From: an uncultured beta proteobacterium
Lineage (GTDB): Bacteria > Pseudomonadota > Gammaproteobacteria > Burkholderiales > SG8-39
NCBI GenBank assembly: GCA_903859155.1
Contig: CAIOLO010000023.1
Coordinates: 1-47,662 of the forward strand
DNA length: 47,662 nucleotides
Direction: 5' to 3'
The position numbers and the translations under genes were made by a program. Each line of letters begins with the position of its first letter. Position 1 is the stretch's first letter. Below the pieces are notes generated by a model. That model saw only the letters and a list, made by a program, of their open reading frames with translations. It searched no databases and was not told the origin of the DNA. Below, in pieces: positions 1 to 8,217 of this stretch.

Positions 1-111
1 CAACCTTTTGACTGCAATGGACCCTCTAGGATTGGAAAAGGGGCGGGTACATTCTGGAGCACCATTTTCAATGCTGCGGCAATTGAAGCTGAGCCAGTGG
101 CGTTTGATTGA
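1..111 (+). CDS. Possible 3' end of an upstream gene (partial)
   Basis: Frame 1 is open from the window edge to a TGA at 109-111, giving 36 codons that end in EAEPVAFD. It stops a few bases before the glutathione transferase gene, as a short intergenic gap in an operon would. A second frame on the same strand is also open here (to about position 138), so the evidence is weak. I do not recognise the peptide. Confidence 0.3.
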   Translation, partial: QPFDCNGPSRIGKGAGTFWSTIFNAAAIEAEPVAFD

Positions 112-132
112 TGATCAATGGCGGTCGACAGT

Positions 133-753
133 ATGCTGAAACTTTGGGGCCGTACGAATTCCATTAACGTCATGAAGGTCCTGTGGGCGTTGGAAGAGAT
201 TGGATTGCCCTATGAACGGATTGATGCGGGAATGCAATTTGGCGTGGTTAATACGGATGAATACCGGGCCATCAATCCGAATAGCCGCGTACCAACCATT
301 GAGGAGGATGGGTTTACGCTCTTCGAGTCGAACACGATTGTCAGATACCTGTGTGCAAAATACTCGATGGGCGGTCTTTGTCCCGAGGATTTGCGCTCCA
401 GGGCTGATACGGAGCGCTGGATGGATTGGGTTACAGCACAAGTGCATCCGGTCATGACACCAGTGTTTTGGAATTTAATTCGAACAACGCCGGATAAACG
501 AAATCCCATAGCCGTTGCCGAAAACACGTTGGCAACAAACAGGACCATGGAGATCCTGGATTGGGGCCTGGTGCGGCGCCCCTACCTTGGGGGTGGATCG
601 CTGACCGTGGGAGATATCGCAGTGGGCGTTTGGGTTCACCGCTGGTACGCATTGCCGATCGAGCGGCCTGATTTGCCCCGTGTACGCGCCTATTATGAAA
701 GACTTCTGGAACGTTCGGCATACCGGCTTCACGTATCGCTGCCACTGTCGTGA
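133..753 (+). CDS. Glutathione S-transferase, GstB-like
   Basis: This is a cytosolic glutathione transferase of about 206 residues with an N-terminal thioredoxin-like domain and a C-terminal helical domain. It opens with MLKLWGRTNS, and the pattern LWGRxNSxNVxKVLxxLEE matches E. coli GstB as I remember it. The thioredoxin half carries the cis-proline segment RVPTI (residues 52-56) and the glutathione-binding ESN (residues 65-67). In GstB-like enzymes the usual catalytic Tyr/Ser is poorly conserved, so the substrate cannot be read from sequence; electrophile detoxification is the family role. An in-frame ATG lies five codons upstream at 118. I prefer 133 because it lines up with the usual GstB start. 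Neither start has a convincing ribosome binding site. Confidence 0.85.
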   Translation: MLKLWGRTNSINVMKVLWALEEIGLPYERIDAGMQFGVVNTDEYRAINPNSRVPTIEEDGFTLFESNTIVRYLCAKYSMGGLCPEDLRSRADTERWMDWVTAQVHPVMTPVFWNLIRTTPDKRNPIAVAENTLATNRTMEILDWGLVRRPYLGGGSLTVGDIAVGVWVHRWYALPIERPDLPRVRAYYERLLERSAYRLHVSLPLS

Positions 754-1134
754 CAATATTCACTTTACAGCCGCAATTTGGTCGCACCAAGTATTGAGCA
801 GACAACTATGGCTGATTAAACTCGTAGATTTGCCGGTATTGATCCAATTATCCTGACCAGCATTCGGAAATTTGGATCTGCGAGCGTAGCGACAGTCGAG
901 GATGTGGCGGTTCTTTCCGGTGCCTGCCCATTAATGCGCTACTGGGTGGAATTCCATCGGTCCCTCAAGCCCATGTTGCCAATTACCGGCAGGCACACCC
1001 GAAGAATTCTGCTGGCGGAAGAGAAACCGTTTGCCAGTTATAGCGGGTAAGTTGCTATAAAAATCAATTAAACCAATGCATTAAAACTATTTTAACCAAC
1101 GATTTTGGTGGCATTTCATGCTACATGCGCATTG
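754..1134. other. Gene-poor stretch with one unassigned open frame
   Basis: I find no recognisable gene here. A 76-codon open frame runs on the + strand from just after a TAA at 817 to a TAA at 1048; its only ATG is at 934, and I do not recognise the peptide. It may be a decayed remnant. A 7-bp palindrome, TTATAGC/GCTATAA (1038-1060), overlaps its end. Confidence 0.4.
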
Positions 1135-1283
1135 TTCGTCGAGTGGAGATCTCGACGAAGCCGAATGTCTGCGGAGCAACTCTGGCTTGGAGCATTGAGC
1201 TGTCCGCAGCCCATTCGTACCCACCTCGGCTTGGAGCCGGCCGTGACAGCCAGTATGGCTTTCACGGCCGGTTTCCAAGCCGA
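1135..1283. other. Three tandem long hairpins (structured intergenic element)
   Basis: Three inverted repeats follow each other with almost no gap. Hairpin 1 (1135-1159) has a perfect 9-bp stem, TTCGTCGAG/CTCGACGAA. Hairpin 2 (1162-1217) pairs CGAATG with CATTCG and CTGCGGA with TCCGCAG, with further weak inner pairing. Hairpin 3 (1226-1283) pairs TCGGCTTGGA with TCCAAGCCGA, CCGGCCGTGA with TCACGGCCGG and AGCCA with TGGCT around a GTA loop. The word GGCTTGGAGC occurs at 1184-1193 and again at 1228-1237. This could be a structured RNA, the 3' region of the minus-strand micro-ORF, a terminator array or a palindromic repeat element; I cannot tell which. Confidence 0.6.
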
Positions 1284-1368
1284 ATTTCTTAGGGCTTCTT
1301 TTTAGCCACCTTCAACCTGGTGGATTTATTCTGGGCCACTATTTTTATGCGGGATTACTTGGTAATGC

Positions 1369-1419
1369 CTACTTCTTCTTCTTGGCTGGTTTTTTCTTGG
1401 CTTTTTTCTTCGTTGCCAT
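1369..1419 (-). CDS. Lysine-rich 16-residue micro-ORF
   Basis: The minus strand encodes MATKKKAKKKPAKKKK and then TAG. A strong Shine-Dalgarno AAGGAG (complement of 1426-1431) sits 6 bases before the ATG, which is the main reason to consider it real. The peptide resembles the Lys/Ala/Pro tail of bacterial histone H1-like proteins but has no other domain. It could be a functional basic peptide, a leader, or the stump of a longer histone-like gene. Three long hairpins lie downstream on the same strand. Confidence 0.45.
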   Translation of the reverse strand: MATKKKAKKKPAKKKK

Positions 1420-1987
1420 GGCAATCTCCTTTAGGAGTTAATGGATACAACATACCCAACCCGCCCGAACTGGCACGAGCTATCCAATCGCCGTGATGAA
1501 CTACGGACGATCGAATTCTTTACGCGTCCACCGGGAACTGGCAGAGGCGATAAATAAAATTCTCTCTTCTTGGTATTGCGGAGGGGGATTGAGGCGGCCG
1601 CCGCGGATTGCCGCTTCGTAATTTTAAAACTGGCGCCTATTGCTGCGGCGACTTTGCTATTCAGTGATGTTTGCAAAAAAAGTTTGCACACCGAAATGAT
1701 GATGGGCGCAATTAGAACATCATCGGTGTACAAGATGCAAGAGGTTGATAAAAATATTTTGGTGCCGTAGGGTCCAACGCCTATAAAAATGATCAACGCA
1801 TCCTGTGCGCGCATTGATCACGCAAGCAGCATCGGTATTGACGGCTGGCCGCTACCATTGCGTCAATCTTCCGAAAATGAATCCATTCGTGAGTCGCACA
1901 AGGGGGTATCGGGCTACTCTACAATCCGGACCGCATCGAAAACTCTCGGACATCCCGATGACAGGAACCTTCTTGCAGGCCGCTGCG
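1420..1987. other. Intergenic stretch, nothing recognised
   Basis: Open frames of 66 to 127 codons exist on both strands, but none resembles a known protein or has a clear ribosome binding site. The stretch probably contains the promoter of the downstream methyltransferase, though no convincing promoter was picked out. Confidence 0.4.
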
Positions 1988-2857
1988 ATGCGGGCGCGAT
2001 GCCTGCTTTATGCATTCAGCATTGCTTTGACACCCCTGTTTCCGATAATGACGGTGGCGGCAACGGGGCAAGCCGAGGTCGACCCAAGATTTACTGAGGA
2101 GACGCCGTTTGTCCGGTCGTCCCCAGTAGTGGTTGACACCATGCTGGATATGGCAAGGGTGCGAGCCACTGATTTCCTCATTGATCTGGGTTCCGGGGAT
2201 GGACGGACCGTGATTACCGCCGCGAAGGTGCATGGGGCCAGGGGCTTCGGCGTTGACTACGATCCCAGGCGGGTCGCCATTGCGAATGAAAATGCTCGAA
2301 AGGAAGGCGTCGATGATCGTGTCAAATTCATAGAGCAAGACCTGCTCAAGACGGAACTGGGGTCAGCCACGGTCATCTCGATGTATCTGCTCCCGGAGTA
2401 CAACATGGCATTGCGCCCCCGGATGTATGCACTTAAACCGGGAATCCGCATCGTGTCGCATGATTGGAATCTTGGAGACTGGGAAGCCGATGCCAAGATC
2501 AAGATAGCGGTTCCGGACAAAGCTGTCGGTCTCGAAAAGACCCACTGGATCTATTTATGGGTGGTACCCGCCAAAGTCGGTGGGGCTTGGCGCTCGCGCA
2601 TACCTTTCGATCAGGGTTGGGTCGATGCCGTGCTTCGATTCAATCAGCAGTTCCAAAAGATTTCTGGCGATGTGACGATAGGTCGGCAAAAGGTGCCGCT
2701 GGAGCGCGCCAGTCTGAGTGGTAATTTTGTTAGTTTTCGAATTCAGCTTGGTAATCAGACCATTTTGTTCAACGGACAGGTGCAAAGTGGTCGAATAGCC
2801 GGACAGGTAACGCTCTCGGGCGGCAGGGCGTTTCGTTGGCGCGCTTTGCGATCCTAG
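1988..2857 (+). CDS. Exported SAM-dependent methyltransferase-like protein
   Basis: The protein has about 289 residues. Its N-terminus (MRARCLLYAFSIALTPLF, then a hydrophobic run ending near ATGQA) looks like a Sec signal peptide. A class I methyltransferase domain follows, with motif I DLGSGDGRT (residues 66-74) and the acidic strand GVDYDP (88-93). The C-terminal ~90 residues form a separate, probably beta-rich region. S-adenosylmethionine is cytoplasmic, so an exported or membrane-anchored methyltransferase is odd; the leader may instead act as an anchor, or the fold may have another role. An in-frame ATG at 1958 is also possible, and the frame is open back to 1805. The start at 1988 gives the cleanest signal peptide. 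It converges with the crotonase gene downstream. Confidence 0.75.
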   Translation: MRARCLLYAFSIALTPLFPIMTVAATGQAEVDPRFTEETPFVRSSPVVVDTMLDMARVRATDFLIDLGSGDGRTVITAAKVHGARGFGVDYDPRRVAIANENARKEGVDDRVKFIEQDLLKTELGSATVISMYLLPEYNMALRPRMYALKPGIRIVSHDWNLGDWEADAKIKIAVPDKAVGLEKTHWIYLWVVPAKVGGAWRSRIPFDQGWVDAVLRFNQQFQKISGDVTIGRQKVPLERASLSGNFVSFRIQLGNQTILFNGQVQSGRIAGQVTLSGGRAFRWRALRS

Positions 2858-2954
2858 AAAAGGGAACTTCAGAATTCAGAGTCTTTGTCTAATAGTGCAG
2901 TTTCGACGCTTGCCTCGTTGAGAAAGCTGGAAAACTCAAAAAACAGCACGACAG

Positions 2955-3791
2955 TCAGCGTCGCCGCTTTGCCTGGCTTTTTTGAGGTGAGGTCCGATCA
3001 GTACCAGTCCGAACCCAGGCAGGCCGGCGCTTTTCAAGGAACGCACTTATTCCTTCCTTTCCTTCCGGGGATGCTCGCATTTCCGCGAATTGCGAGGCCA
3101 TGGACACCGCAATTTTCCGGGAATCCGGATTCGCCACTATCCTGCCGATGATTTCCTTCGTGGCTGGCAATGCCATTGGACCCGCCAGCATCAGATGCCC
3201 AAGTACGTCGTTGACCTTCGTATCAAGATCTTCTGGAGGCACAAGTTCGTGCACCACGCCAATGCGATAGGCTTCCGCTGCGGTGAATACCTCGCCGGTT
3301 TGCAGGTAGCGTCGCGCCTGGCGCTCCCCCATCGCGCGCACTAGGTAGGGGGCTATGGTTGTGGCGGCAAGTCCCAGCCGGGTTTCTGACACACAAAAAT
3401 CGGTGTCCAGCGACGAAACCACAATGTCACATGCAGCGATAAGTCCCAAACCACCGGCAAAGGCTGCACCATGGACGCGGGCCAATGTTGGCTTGCGCAG
3501 TTTGTCGAGTCGCTGGAGCAAACTCGCCATTGCATGCGCGTCCCTGGAATTCACCGCCACACTCGATTCCGCCATTCGCTGCATCCAGCCCACATCGCCA
3601 CCGGCGCAAAAAACTGGACCCTGGGCAGCGAGCACGACTGCACGTACTGAGGAGTCCGCATCCAGACTCGCGAGCGCGGCATCCAGTTCCTGCACCATAT
3701 GTCCGTCAATGGCATTGCGAATATCAGGACGGGCGAGCCAGATTATTGCGACAGGGGAAGTCCGGGTAACCAGAATTGATTTGGTACGCAT
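2955..3791 (-). CDS. Enoyl-CoA hydratase/isomerase (methylglutaconyl-CoA hydratase-like)
   Basis: This is a crotonase-fold enzyme of 278 residues. The oxyanion-hole segments are FCAGGD (61-66) and GAAFAGGLGL (108-117). A glutamate in SETRLGL (Glu136) occupies the position of the second catalytic Glu of rat enoyl-CoA hydratase. The first catalytic Glu is replaced in GGLGL, as in LiuC-type methylglutaconyl-CoA hydratases of leucine/isovalerate catabolism, which this protein resembles most (ISPYV-like TIAPYLVRAMGER). The last ~20 residues are rich in Lys, Arg and Gln and go beyond the usual crotonase end. It lies 2 bases after the LOG-type gene and is probably co-transcribed with it. No other leucine-degradation genes are nearby, so the substrate is inferred from similarity alone. 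Confidence 0.85.
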   Translation of the reverse strand: MRTKSILVTRTSPVAIIWLARPDIRNAIDGHMVQELDAALASLDADSSVRAVVLAAQGPVFCAGGDVGWMQRMAESSVAVNSRDAHAMASLLQRLDKLRKPTLARVHGAAFAGGLGLIAACDIVVSSLDTDFCVSETRLGLAATTIAPYLVRAMGERQARRYLQTGEVFTAAEAYRIGVVHELVPPEDLDTKVNDVLGHLMLAGPMALPATKEIIGRIVANPDSRKIAVSMASQFAEMRASPEGKEGISAFLEKRRPAWVRTGTDRTSPQKSQAKRRR

Positions 3792-3793
3792 GC

Positions 3794-4372
3794 CTAAATT
3801 TCCAGCGAGGATCGTTGTATTTTTGCGCTCGACGCCATCGTTAGCATCTGCTCCAACGCCGATTGCGGTCCCTCGGAGGCCACCAAAACAAGCCGATGCT
3901 GCGCTCGCACAAAACCTTCCGCAATTGCGTGATCCAGCAAGGCAAGCAGTGGGTCGAAAAATCCGCTGACATTAACGAGCGCTATGGGTTTGCTGTGAAT
4001 CCCCAATTGCGACCATGTCATGACTTCAAACAGTTCCTCGAAAGTCCCGATCCCTCCCGGCAGTGCGAGGAAACCGTCCGCGAGTTCGGCCATCCGCGCT
4101 TTCCTTTCATGCATGGAAGCAACCACCTCAAGTCGGGTGATTCCGCGATGACCATGCTCTTTATCCAGAAGAGCCTTTGGAATAACTCCGACTACCTCGC
4201 CACCGGCAGCCATGCAGCTGTCTGCTACGGTCCCCATCAGACCAATATTCCCGCCACCATAGACCAATGTGACGCGCCGTTGGGCGAGCAATATACCCAG
4301 ATCCGATGCCGCAGCACGATATTCGGGGCGCAACCCGGGACTGGATCCGCAGAAAACGCACAATGATTTCAT
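3794..4372 (-). CDS. LOG family protein (TIGR00730, nucleotide 5'-monophosphate phosphoribohydrolase)
   Basis: The protein has 192 residues and a Rossmann-like fold. It carries the family signature PGGIGTFEE (residues 105-113), the upstream basic motif MHERKARM (87-94) and the nucleotide-binding segment [10 protein letters not shown] (38-47). Characterised members split nucleoside 5'-monophosphates, including cytokinin ribotides, into base and ribose 5-phosphate; many bacterial members have a general nucleotide salvage or housekeeping role. The ATG at 4372 gives the usual [11 protein letters not shown] start. It is divergent from the MBL-fold gene and directly followed by the crotonase gene on the same strand. 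Confidence 0.9.
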   Translation of the reverse strand: MKSLCVFCGSSPGLRPEYRAAASDLGILLAQRRVTLVYGGGNIGLMGTVADSCMAAGGEVVGVIPKALLDKEHGHRGITRLEVVASMHERKARMAELADGFLALPGGIGTFEELFEVMTWSQLGIHSKPIALVNVSGFFDPLLALLDHAIAEGFVRAQHRLVLVASEGPQSALEQMLTMASSAKIQRSSLEI

Positions 4373-4473
4373 TCTGGATACTTGGCGCAGAGGTTACTAA
4401 TCTGGGAGAATTCGCCGGTTTTGGCGATGCAAATATTCTAACGCCTAATTGTTGTGCCATTTCCGCCAATAGG

Positions 4474-5502
4474 ATGAATACCGAATCACCCTTACAGTAT
4501 CCGTTTGCTCAGCTTCCTTCGCCAGGTGAAACTATAGAGGTTGCGCCGGGGGTGAGTTGGCTGCGCATGCCTTTGCCGTTCGCGTTGGACCACATCAATT
4601 TGTGGCTTCTCGAGGACGGTGACCAAAGGGTGATTGTCGATTGCGGATTTGGAAATGATGCGACCCGGGCTTTATGGACTCAACTTATCGACGCGCGCTT
4701 TCTCAAGGCTGGGGTTTCCAGGGTAATAGCAACCCACCACCATCCGGATCACGTTGGCAATGCCGGATGGTTGACGCGGCAGTTCGAGGCACCGCTCTGG
4801 ATTTCGCAGAGTGAATACCTTTCTGCGCATGCATTATGTGATGGCGCAGCAGGGCAGGGTCGCGAGAATATGGCTGCGCTCTATCGCCGCAATGGGCTGG
4901 ATGAATCCCATACGCCGGGAATTTTGAAGGGGCGCGATCACTATCGCAAATTCGTTCCCGACTTTCCGATGAGTTATCGACGAATCTGCGAGGGAGATTT
5001 GATCCGGGTCGGTGCGAATGCCTGGCGTGTGATCATGGGGTATGGCCATGCTCCCGAGCATGCGACCCTGTATTGTGAATCCTTGGGCGTGCTTATTTCC
5101 GGGGACATGGTATTGCCCAGGATATCCACAAATGTCAGCGTGCCTGCATCCCAGCCGGAGGCGAATCCGCTGCGCCTGTTCCTGGAATCCCTGTCCCGTT
5201 TTTCGGCACTTCCCGCCCAGACCCTGGTTTTGCCTTCGCACGGGCTTCCTTTCAGGGGAATGCATGAACGCATCGCGCAACTGACCGAACATCACCGATT
5301 GCGTTTGGCCGAGTTACTGGAGGCCTGCGAAACCCCAAAATCCGCAGCCGAGGTGCTGCAAGTCCTGTTTCGCAGGCAGCTGGACAGCCATCAGATCCTG
5401 TTCGCGATGGGAGAAGCGATGGCACATCTGCACTATCTTTATGAAGATGGGGCATTGCGCCGGATCAAGGATGAAACTGTCATCCGCTACCAGCGTGGCT
5501 GA
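4474..5502 (+). CDS. MBL-fold metallo-hydrolase
   Basis: This is a metallo-beta-lactamase-fold hydrolase of about 342 residues. The metal-binding HxHxDH motif is THHHPDH (residues 87-93), and further metal-binding histidines are likely in GYGHAPEH and LPSHG. The C-terminal part (AAEVLQVLFRRQLDSH onwards) resembles the small winged-helix tail found in LACTB2-like members, which act on thioesters, lactones or nucleic acids. The frame is open back to 4306, but that would run across the divergent LOG gene start. The ATG at 4474 (MNTESPLQYP) is the natural start. The precise substrate cannot be read from sequence. Confidence 0.88.
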   Translation: MNTESPLQYPFAQLPSPGETIEVAPGVSWLRMPLPFALDHINLWLLEDGDQRVIVDCGFGNDATRALWTQLIDARFLKAGVSRVIATHHHPDHVGNAGWLTRQFEAPLWISQSEYLSAHALCDGAAGQGRENMAALYRRNGLDESHTPGILKGRDHYRKFVPDFPMSYRRICEGDLIRVGANAWRVIMGYGHAPEHATLYCESLGVLISGDMVLPRISTNVSVPASQPEANPLRLFLESLSRFSALPAQTLVLPSHGLPFRGMHERIAQLTEHHRLRLAELLEACETPKSAAEVLQVLFRRQLDSHQILFAMGEAMAHLHYLYEDGALRRIKDETVIRYQRG

Positions 5503-5533
5503 GAGCGCGACGGGATCAACCAGCTGAAACGCG

Positions 5534-6193
5534 CTAGCGCGGACGTTCCTTCCGAGCCTGGCGGACGAGATTATCGACGACTTGTATCAGCTGCCGCGTA
5601 CCACCTGCCATCCGGGTGGTGGACAGGTACTTGCCGTCAACCACCACGGTAGGAACCGAGCGAACGTCATGGGTCACCATGAGACGGCGCACCTCGTCCA
5701 GCTTTGCCTGGATCTCCGGCGAACGGTAGGTCGCCAGAAATTTGTCCCGGTCGATTCCGTTTTTGCTCACCCATTCGACCATGATTTTCTCGTCGTTTAA
5801 TTGCACGCCATCGAAATGGAAATTGTCATAAATCGGCCAATGAAGCCTGCCAATCTGCCCTAGCGCTTCAAGTGTGTAATGCAGACGCGCAAAACGCACC
5901 CAGCCTTCGAGGCCTTCGCTGCCCTCCGCGGGGAGCGTGGGCACTCGGCGTATGGAAATATAGTCAGGACCCTGGACCAACCAGCGTGAGAGATGTGGCT
6001 GAAACTCGTAACAGATAGGGCATCCGTAGTAAAAGAACTCGATCACCTCGATTTTGTCACCGGTTGCTACTGGTTGCGGCGGCGAAAGGCGCTGATAGTC
6101 ACTCCCCCTGAGATTCGCCTGCCCGGACGCGACGCCGCACAGGCAAAGCAGGAGCGCGCCTAGAATTGCAGAAAAAGCACGTCTAATTTTCAT
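5534..6193 (-). CDS. Thiol:disulfide interchange protein, DsbA family (CPIC active site)
   Basis: This is a periplasmic DsbA-like protein of about 219 residues with a signal peptide (MKIRRAFSAILGALLLCLC...). The active site is CPIC at residues 58-61 within FFYYGCPICYEF, and the cis-proline loop is SVPTVVV near the C-terminus. The CPIC dipeptide differs from the CPHC of classical DsbA and would be expected to change redox potential. The start at MKIRR is supported by GGAG shortly upstream; an in-frame ATG six codons earlier lacks a signal-peptide-like start. A second DsbA with CPHC lies just upstream, so these are probably diverged duplicates with different partners. Confidence 0.88.
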   Translation of the reverse strand: MKIRRAFSAILGALLLCLCGVASGQANLRGSDYQRLSPPQPVATGDKIEVIEFFYYGCPICYEFQPHLSRWLVQGPDYISIRRVPTLPAEGSEGLEGWVRFARLHYTLEALGQIGRLHWPIYDNFHFDGVQLNDEKIMVEWVSKNGIDRDKFLATYRSPEIQAKLDEVRRLMVTHDVRSVPTVVVDGKYLSTTRMAGGTRQLIQVVDNLVRQARKERPR

Positions 6194-6299
6194 TGTTTCT
6201 CCGGAACCCATGCGACCAATCCATCTAGATGATGAGACGCTACGTGCACGGGCAGTTTATCCAGCTTCTTGATGCATTGCATCTTAATGCGTAGGCTAT

Positions 6300-6863
6300 A
6301 TGACTATGATTCGAAATCTGATCTTCGCACTTCTGCTTAGTGTGCAGGGCACCTTGGCGTGGTCTTTTGCCGACGAAGACCGCGACTGGGGCATTACCCC
6401 AACACGCGATATTCGCCAACCCCCCTATTCGGCGCCGACTCCCAGGCAAATCCCCGGCGCAGAGCTCATTACAACTGCGGAATTGCAGGCCAAGCTTACT
6501 GCAGAACCGTCTTCTATCCTGATCGATGTCGCCTCTGGCGATGGTCACGCGACACTTCGAGGCGCCTATTGGCTTTCCGGGCCGGGTCGGGGGAGTCATT
6601 TTTTTGACCCTTTGCAGGCGCAATTTGCCGATCATCTGAAACAGTTATCGCAAGGCGACAAAAACCGCTCTTTGGTGTTTTTTTGTGTGAACGCGCAATG
6701 CTGGTTGTCCTATAACGCCAGTTTGCGTGCTGCTGCGCTCGGATACCTGCGGGTCTATTGGTACAGGGGTGGCATTGACGCGTGGAAGGAGGCGGGCTTG
6801 CCTATGGTCAAGGTCTCACTACCAGCAACGGCTTCCCCGGTTACCGAAGGGCATAGCCCGTAG
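6300..6863 (+). CDS. Rhodanese-like secreted protein (PQQ_CXXCW-like)
   Basis: The protein has 187 residues and an N-terminal signal peptide (MTMIRNLIFALLLSVQGTLA). A rhodanese-like domain spans roughly residues 60-175. Its active-site region is FFCVNAQCWLSYNASLRA, with Cys133 and Cys138 and a tryptophan directly after the second Cys. This resembles the periplasmic PQQ_CXXCW family linked to quinoprotein alcohol dehydrogenases, but the spacing is C-x4-C-W. The gene runs opposite to the two dsbA genes that flank it, which suggests a periplasmic sulfur or redox role. No PQQ dehydrogenase gene is in the window. Its stop codon lies 2 bases from the stop of the convergent dsbA. Confidence 0.75.
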   Translation: MTMIRNLIFALLLSVQGTLAWSFADEDRDWGITPTRDIRQPPYSAPTPRQIPGAELITTAELQAKLTAEPSSILIDVASGDGHATLRGAYWLSGPGRGSHFFDPLQAQFADHLKQLSQGDKNRSLVFFCVNAQCWLSYNASLRAAALGYLRVYWYRGGIDAWKEAGLPMVKVSLPATASPVTEGHSP

Positions 6864-6865
6864 TG

Positions 6866-7513
6866 CTATTTCGCCGGCGGTTTTTTAGGCCCTGTCCGCC
6901 GGGTTTCGCCAATAAGGTAGTCTGCCACCCCCAACATGGTGCGGGCATCGCCGGAGATGACGTATTTTCCTTGTACGGCGAGTGCTGGAACCCCCTCCAA
7001 CCGGTATGCCTGAGCCGTTTGAAAAGCTCGCTTGATTTTACTTTCGACTGTAAATGAGCGAAATGCTGCATCGTACTTGCTGATGTCAACATCATGTTTG
7101 GCAAGCCAGTCGGAAACCCACTTCACATAGGCCTGTCCTTTCAGGTTGGCCCCCCCTTCCTTGTGAATTGTTTCAATCAGGGGATGATGCAGCCTCTCTA
7201 GGTTTCCGGTCGCCTCCAGCGAATAGAAGATACGCGCGTCCAACGCCCATTCATCATTGAATATCGCCGGAACCAGGCGGAACTGGGCGTCTGCCGGAAG
7301 TTTTTTTACCCAAGGGGTAAGCAGTGGTTCCAAGGCATAGCAATGCGGACAGCGATACCAGAAAAATTCCACGACCTCAATTTTGGAGCCAGTTTCTGTT
7401 ACCTGAGGTGTCGGTAGCTCGACATAGTCGCGACCGGGCTGGGGACGAACCTGTGCGTGTACCGCAAAAGCAAATACTGCAGACAGGAACGCAACTGTAG
7501 TGCGAGTCAGCAT
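6866..7513 (-). CDS. dsbA: Thiol:disulfide interchange protein DsbA (CPHC)
   Basis: This is the classical periplasmic disulfide oxidase, 215 residues long. A signal peptide (MLTRTTVAFLSAVFAFAVHA) is followed by the thioredoxin fold with the CPHC active site at residues 55-58 (FFWYRCPHCYAL). The helical insert is in the middle and the cis-proline loop GVPALAV is near the C-terminus. It oxidises cysteines in exported proteins and is normally reoxidised by DsbB, which is not in this window. A strong ribosome binding site (AGGAGAAACTC) precedes the ATG. It sits downstream of argS and the SPOR gene on the same strand, an order often seen in betaproteobacteria. Confidence 0.93.
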   Translation of the reverse strand: MLTRTTVAFLSAVFAFAVHAQVRPQPGRDYVELPTPQVTETGSKIEVVEFFWYRCPHCYALEPLLTPWVKKLPADAQFRLVPAIFNDEWALDARIFYSLEATGNLERLHHPLIETIHKEGGANLKGQAYVKWVSDWLAKHDVDISKYDAAFRSFTVESKIKRAFQTAQAYRLEGVPALAVQGKYVISGDARTMLGVADYLIGETRRTGPKKPPAK

Positions 7514-7605
7514 GAGTTTCTCCTATAAAGAGGCCAATACCCTACTGCGTGCATGAACTTTGACCGGATCGGCAAGGGTGCAACTGATCAATCCCAAAGC
7601 TCATC

Positions 7606-8199
7606 CTAATTCTTGGCATCGCGGACTTTTATCAACGAGGGATCAATGCCGTTCTGTGCCAGTTGCGAGCGCACTTTATTGATTTCGTCGATCTTGTCAT
7701 AAGGGCCAAGACGTACACGGTACATCACGCCCTTCTCAGGAATGGTTGTTGCCTCAACGTTGGCCTCAAGGCCGAGCAATGCAAGCTTGGCTTTCAAATT
7801 GTCAGCGTCTGCGGGGCTCTGAAACGACCCCGCCTGGAGCAGGTAAATTTCCTTTGTTTCGATTTCGGATTTTCCGGCTTTTTCGCGTGCGGCAGCCTGT
7901 TTGAGCTGCTCGTTGCTGACAGGTTCCTCTTGGCCCGGAAGAATCCGATAAAAGTCGAAGCGTGGCTTGCCATCGTCTTTTTGCGCTGAATTTGACGCAT
8001 CCTTAAGATTCTGCCCGGTGGGTGCGGGTCGGTCCGACTGCTTGGATTTATCCAGGAAAGGGATCGGTGTCTTGAGAAGGTAAATCGCGATTCCCGCGGC
8101 CACGGCGAGCCCAAAGATAAATCCGATAAACATCCCGAGAAGCAGCCCGCCCCCTTTTCCTGACCTCGTCGCCTGTCTTGGCTTGTAATCCTTGCTCAT
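7606..8199 (-). CDS. SPOR-domain cell-division/peptidoglycan-binding protein
   Basis: This inner-membrane protein of 197 residues has a short cytoplasmic N-terminus and one transmembrane helix (about residues 18-43, rich in Gly, Leu and Ile). A Lys/Gln/Pro-rich linker follows, and then a C-terminal SPOR domain (about 120-195, starting IYLLQAGSFQS and ending RVRLGPYDK...). SPOR domains bind denuded glycan strands at the division septum, and the layout is that of FtsN-like proteins. It starts 18 bases after argS and is almost certainly in the same operon. Whether it is the true FtsN cannot be settled from sequence alone. Confidence 0.88.
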   Translation of the reverse strand: MSKDYKPRQATRSGKGGGLLLGMFIGFIFGLAVAAGIAIYLLKTPIPFLDKSKQSDRPAPTGQNLKDASNSAQKDDGKPRFDFYRILPGQEEPVSNEQLKQAAAREKAGKSEIETKEIYLLQAGSFQSPADADNLKAKLALLGLEANVEATTIPEKGVMYRVRLGPYDKIDEINKVRSQLAQNGIDPSLIKVRDAKN

Positions 8200-8217
8200 T
8201 CTGTCTTCCGTATTGCG

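Noticed and set aside
1431-1814. 127-codon minus-strand ORF in the gap before the methyltransferase
   Set aside because: The peptide has no family resemblance and no credible start context.
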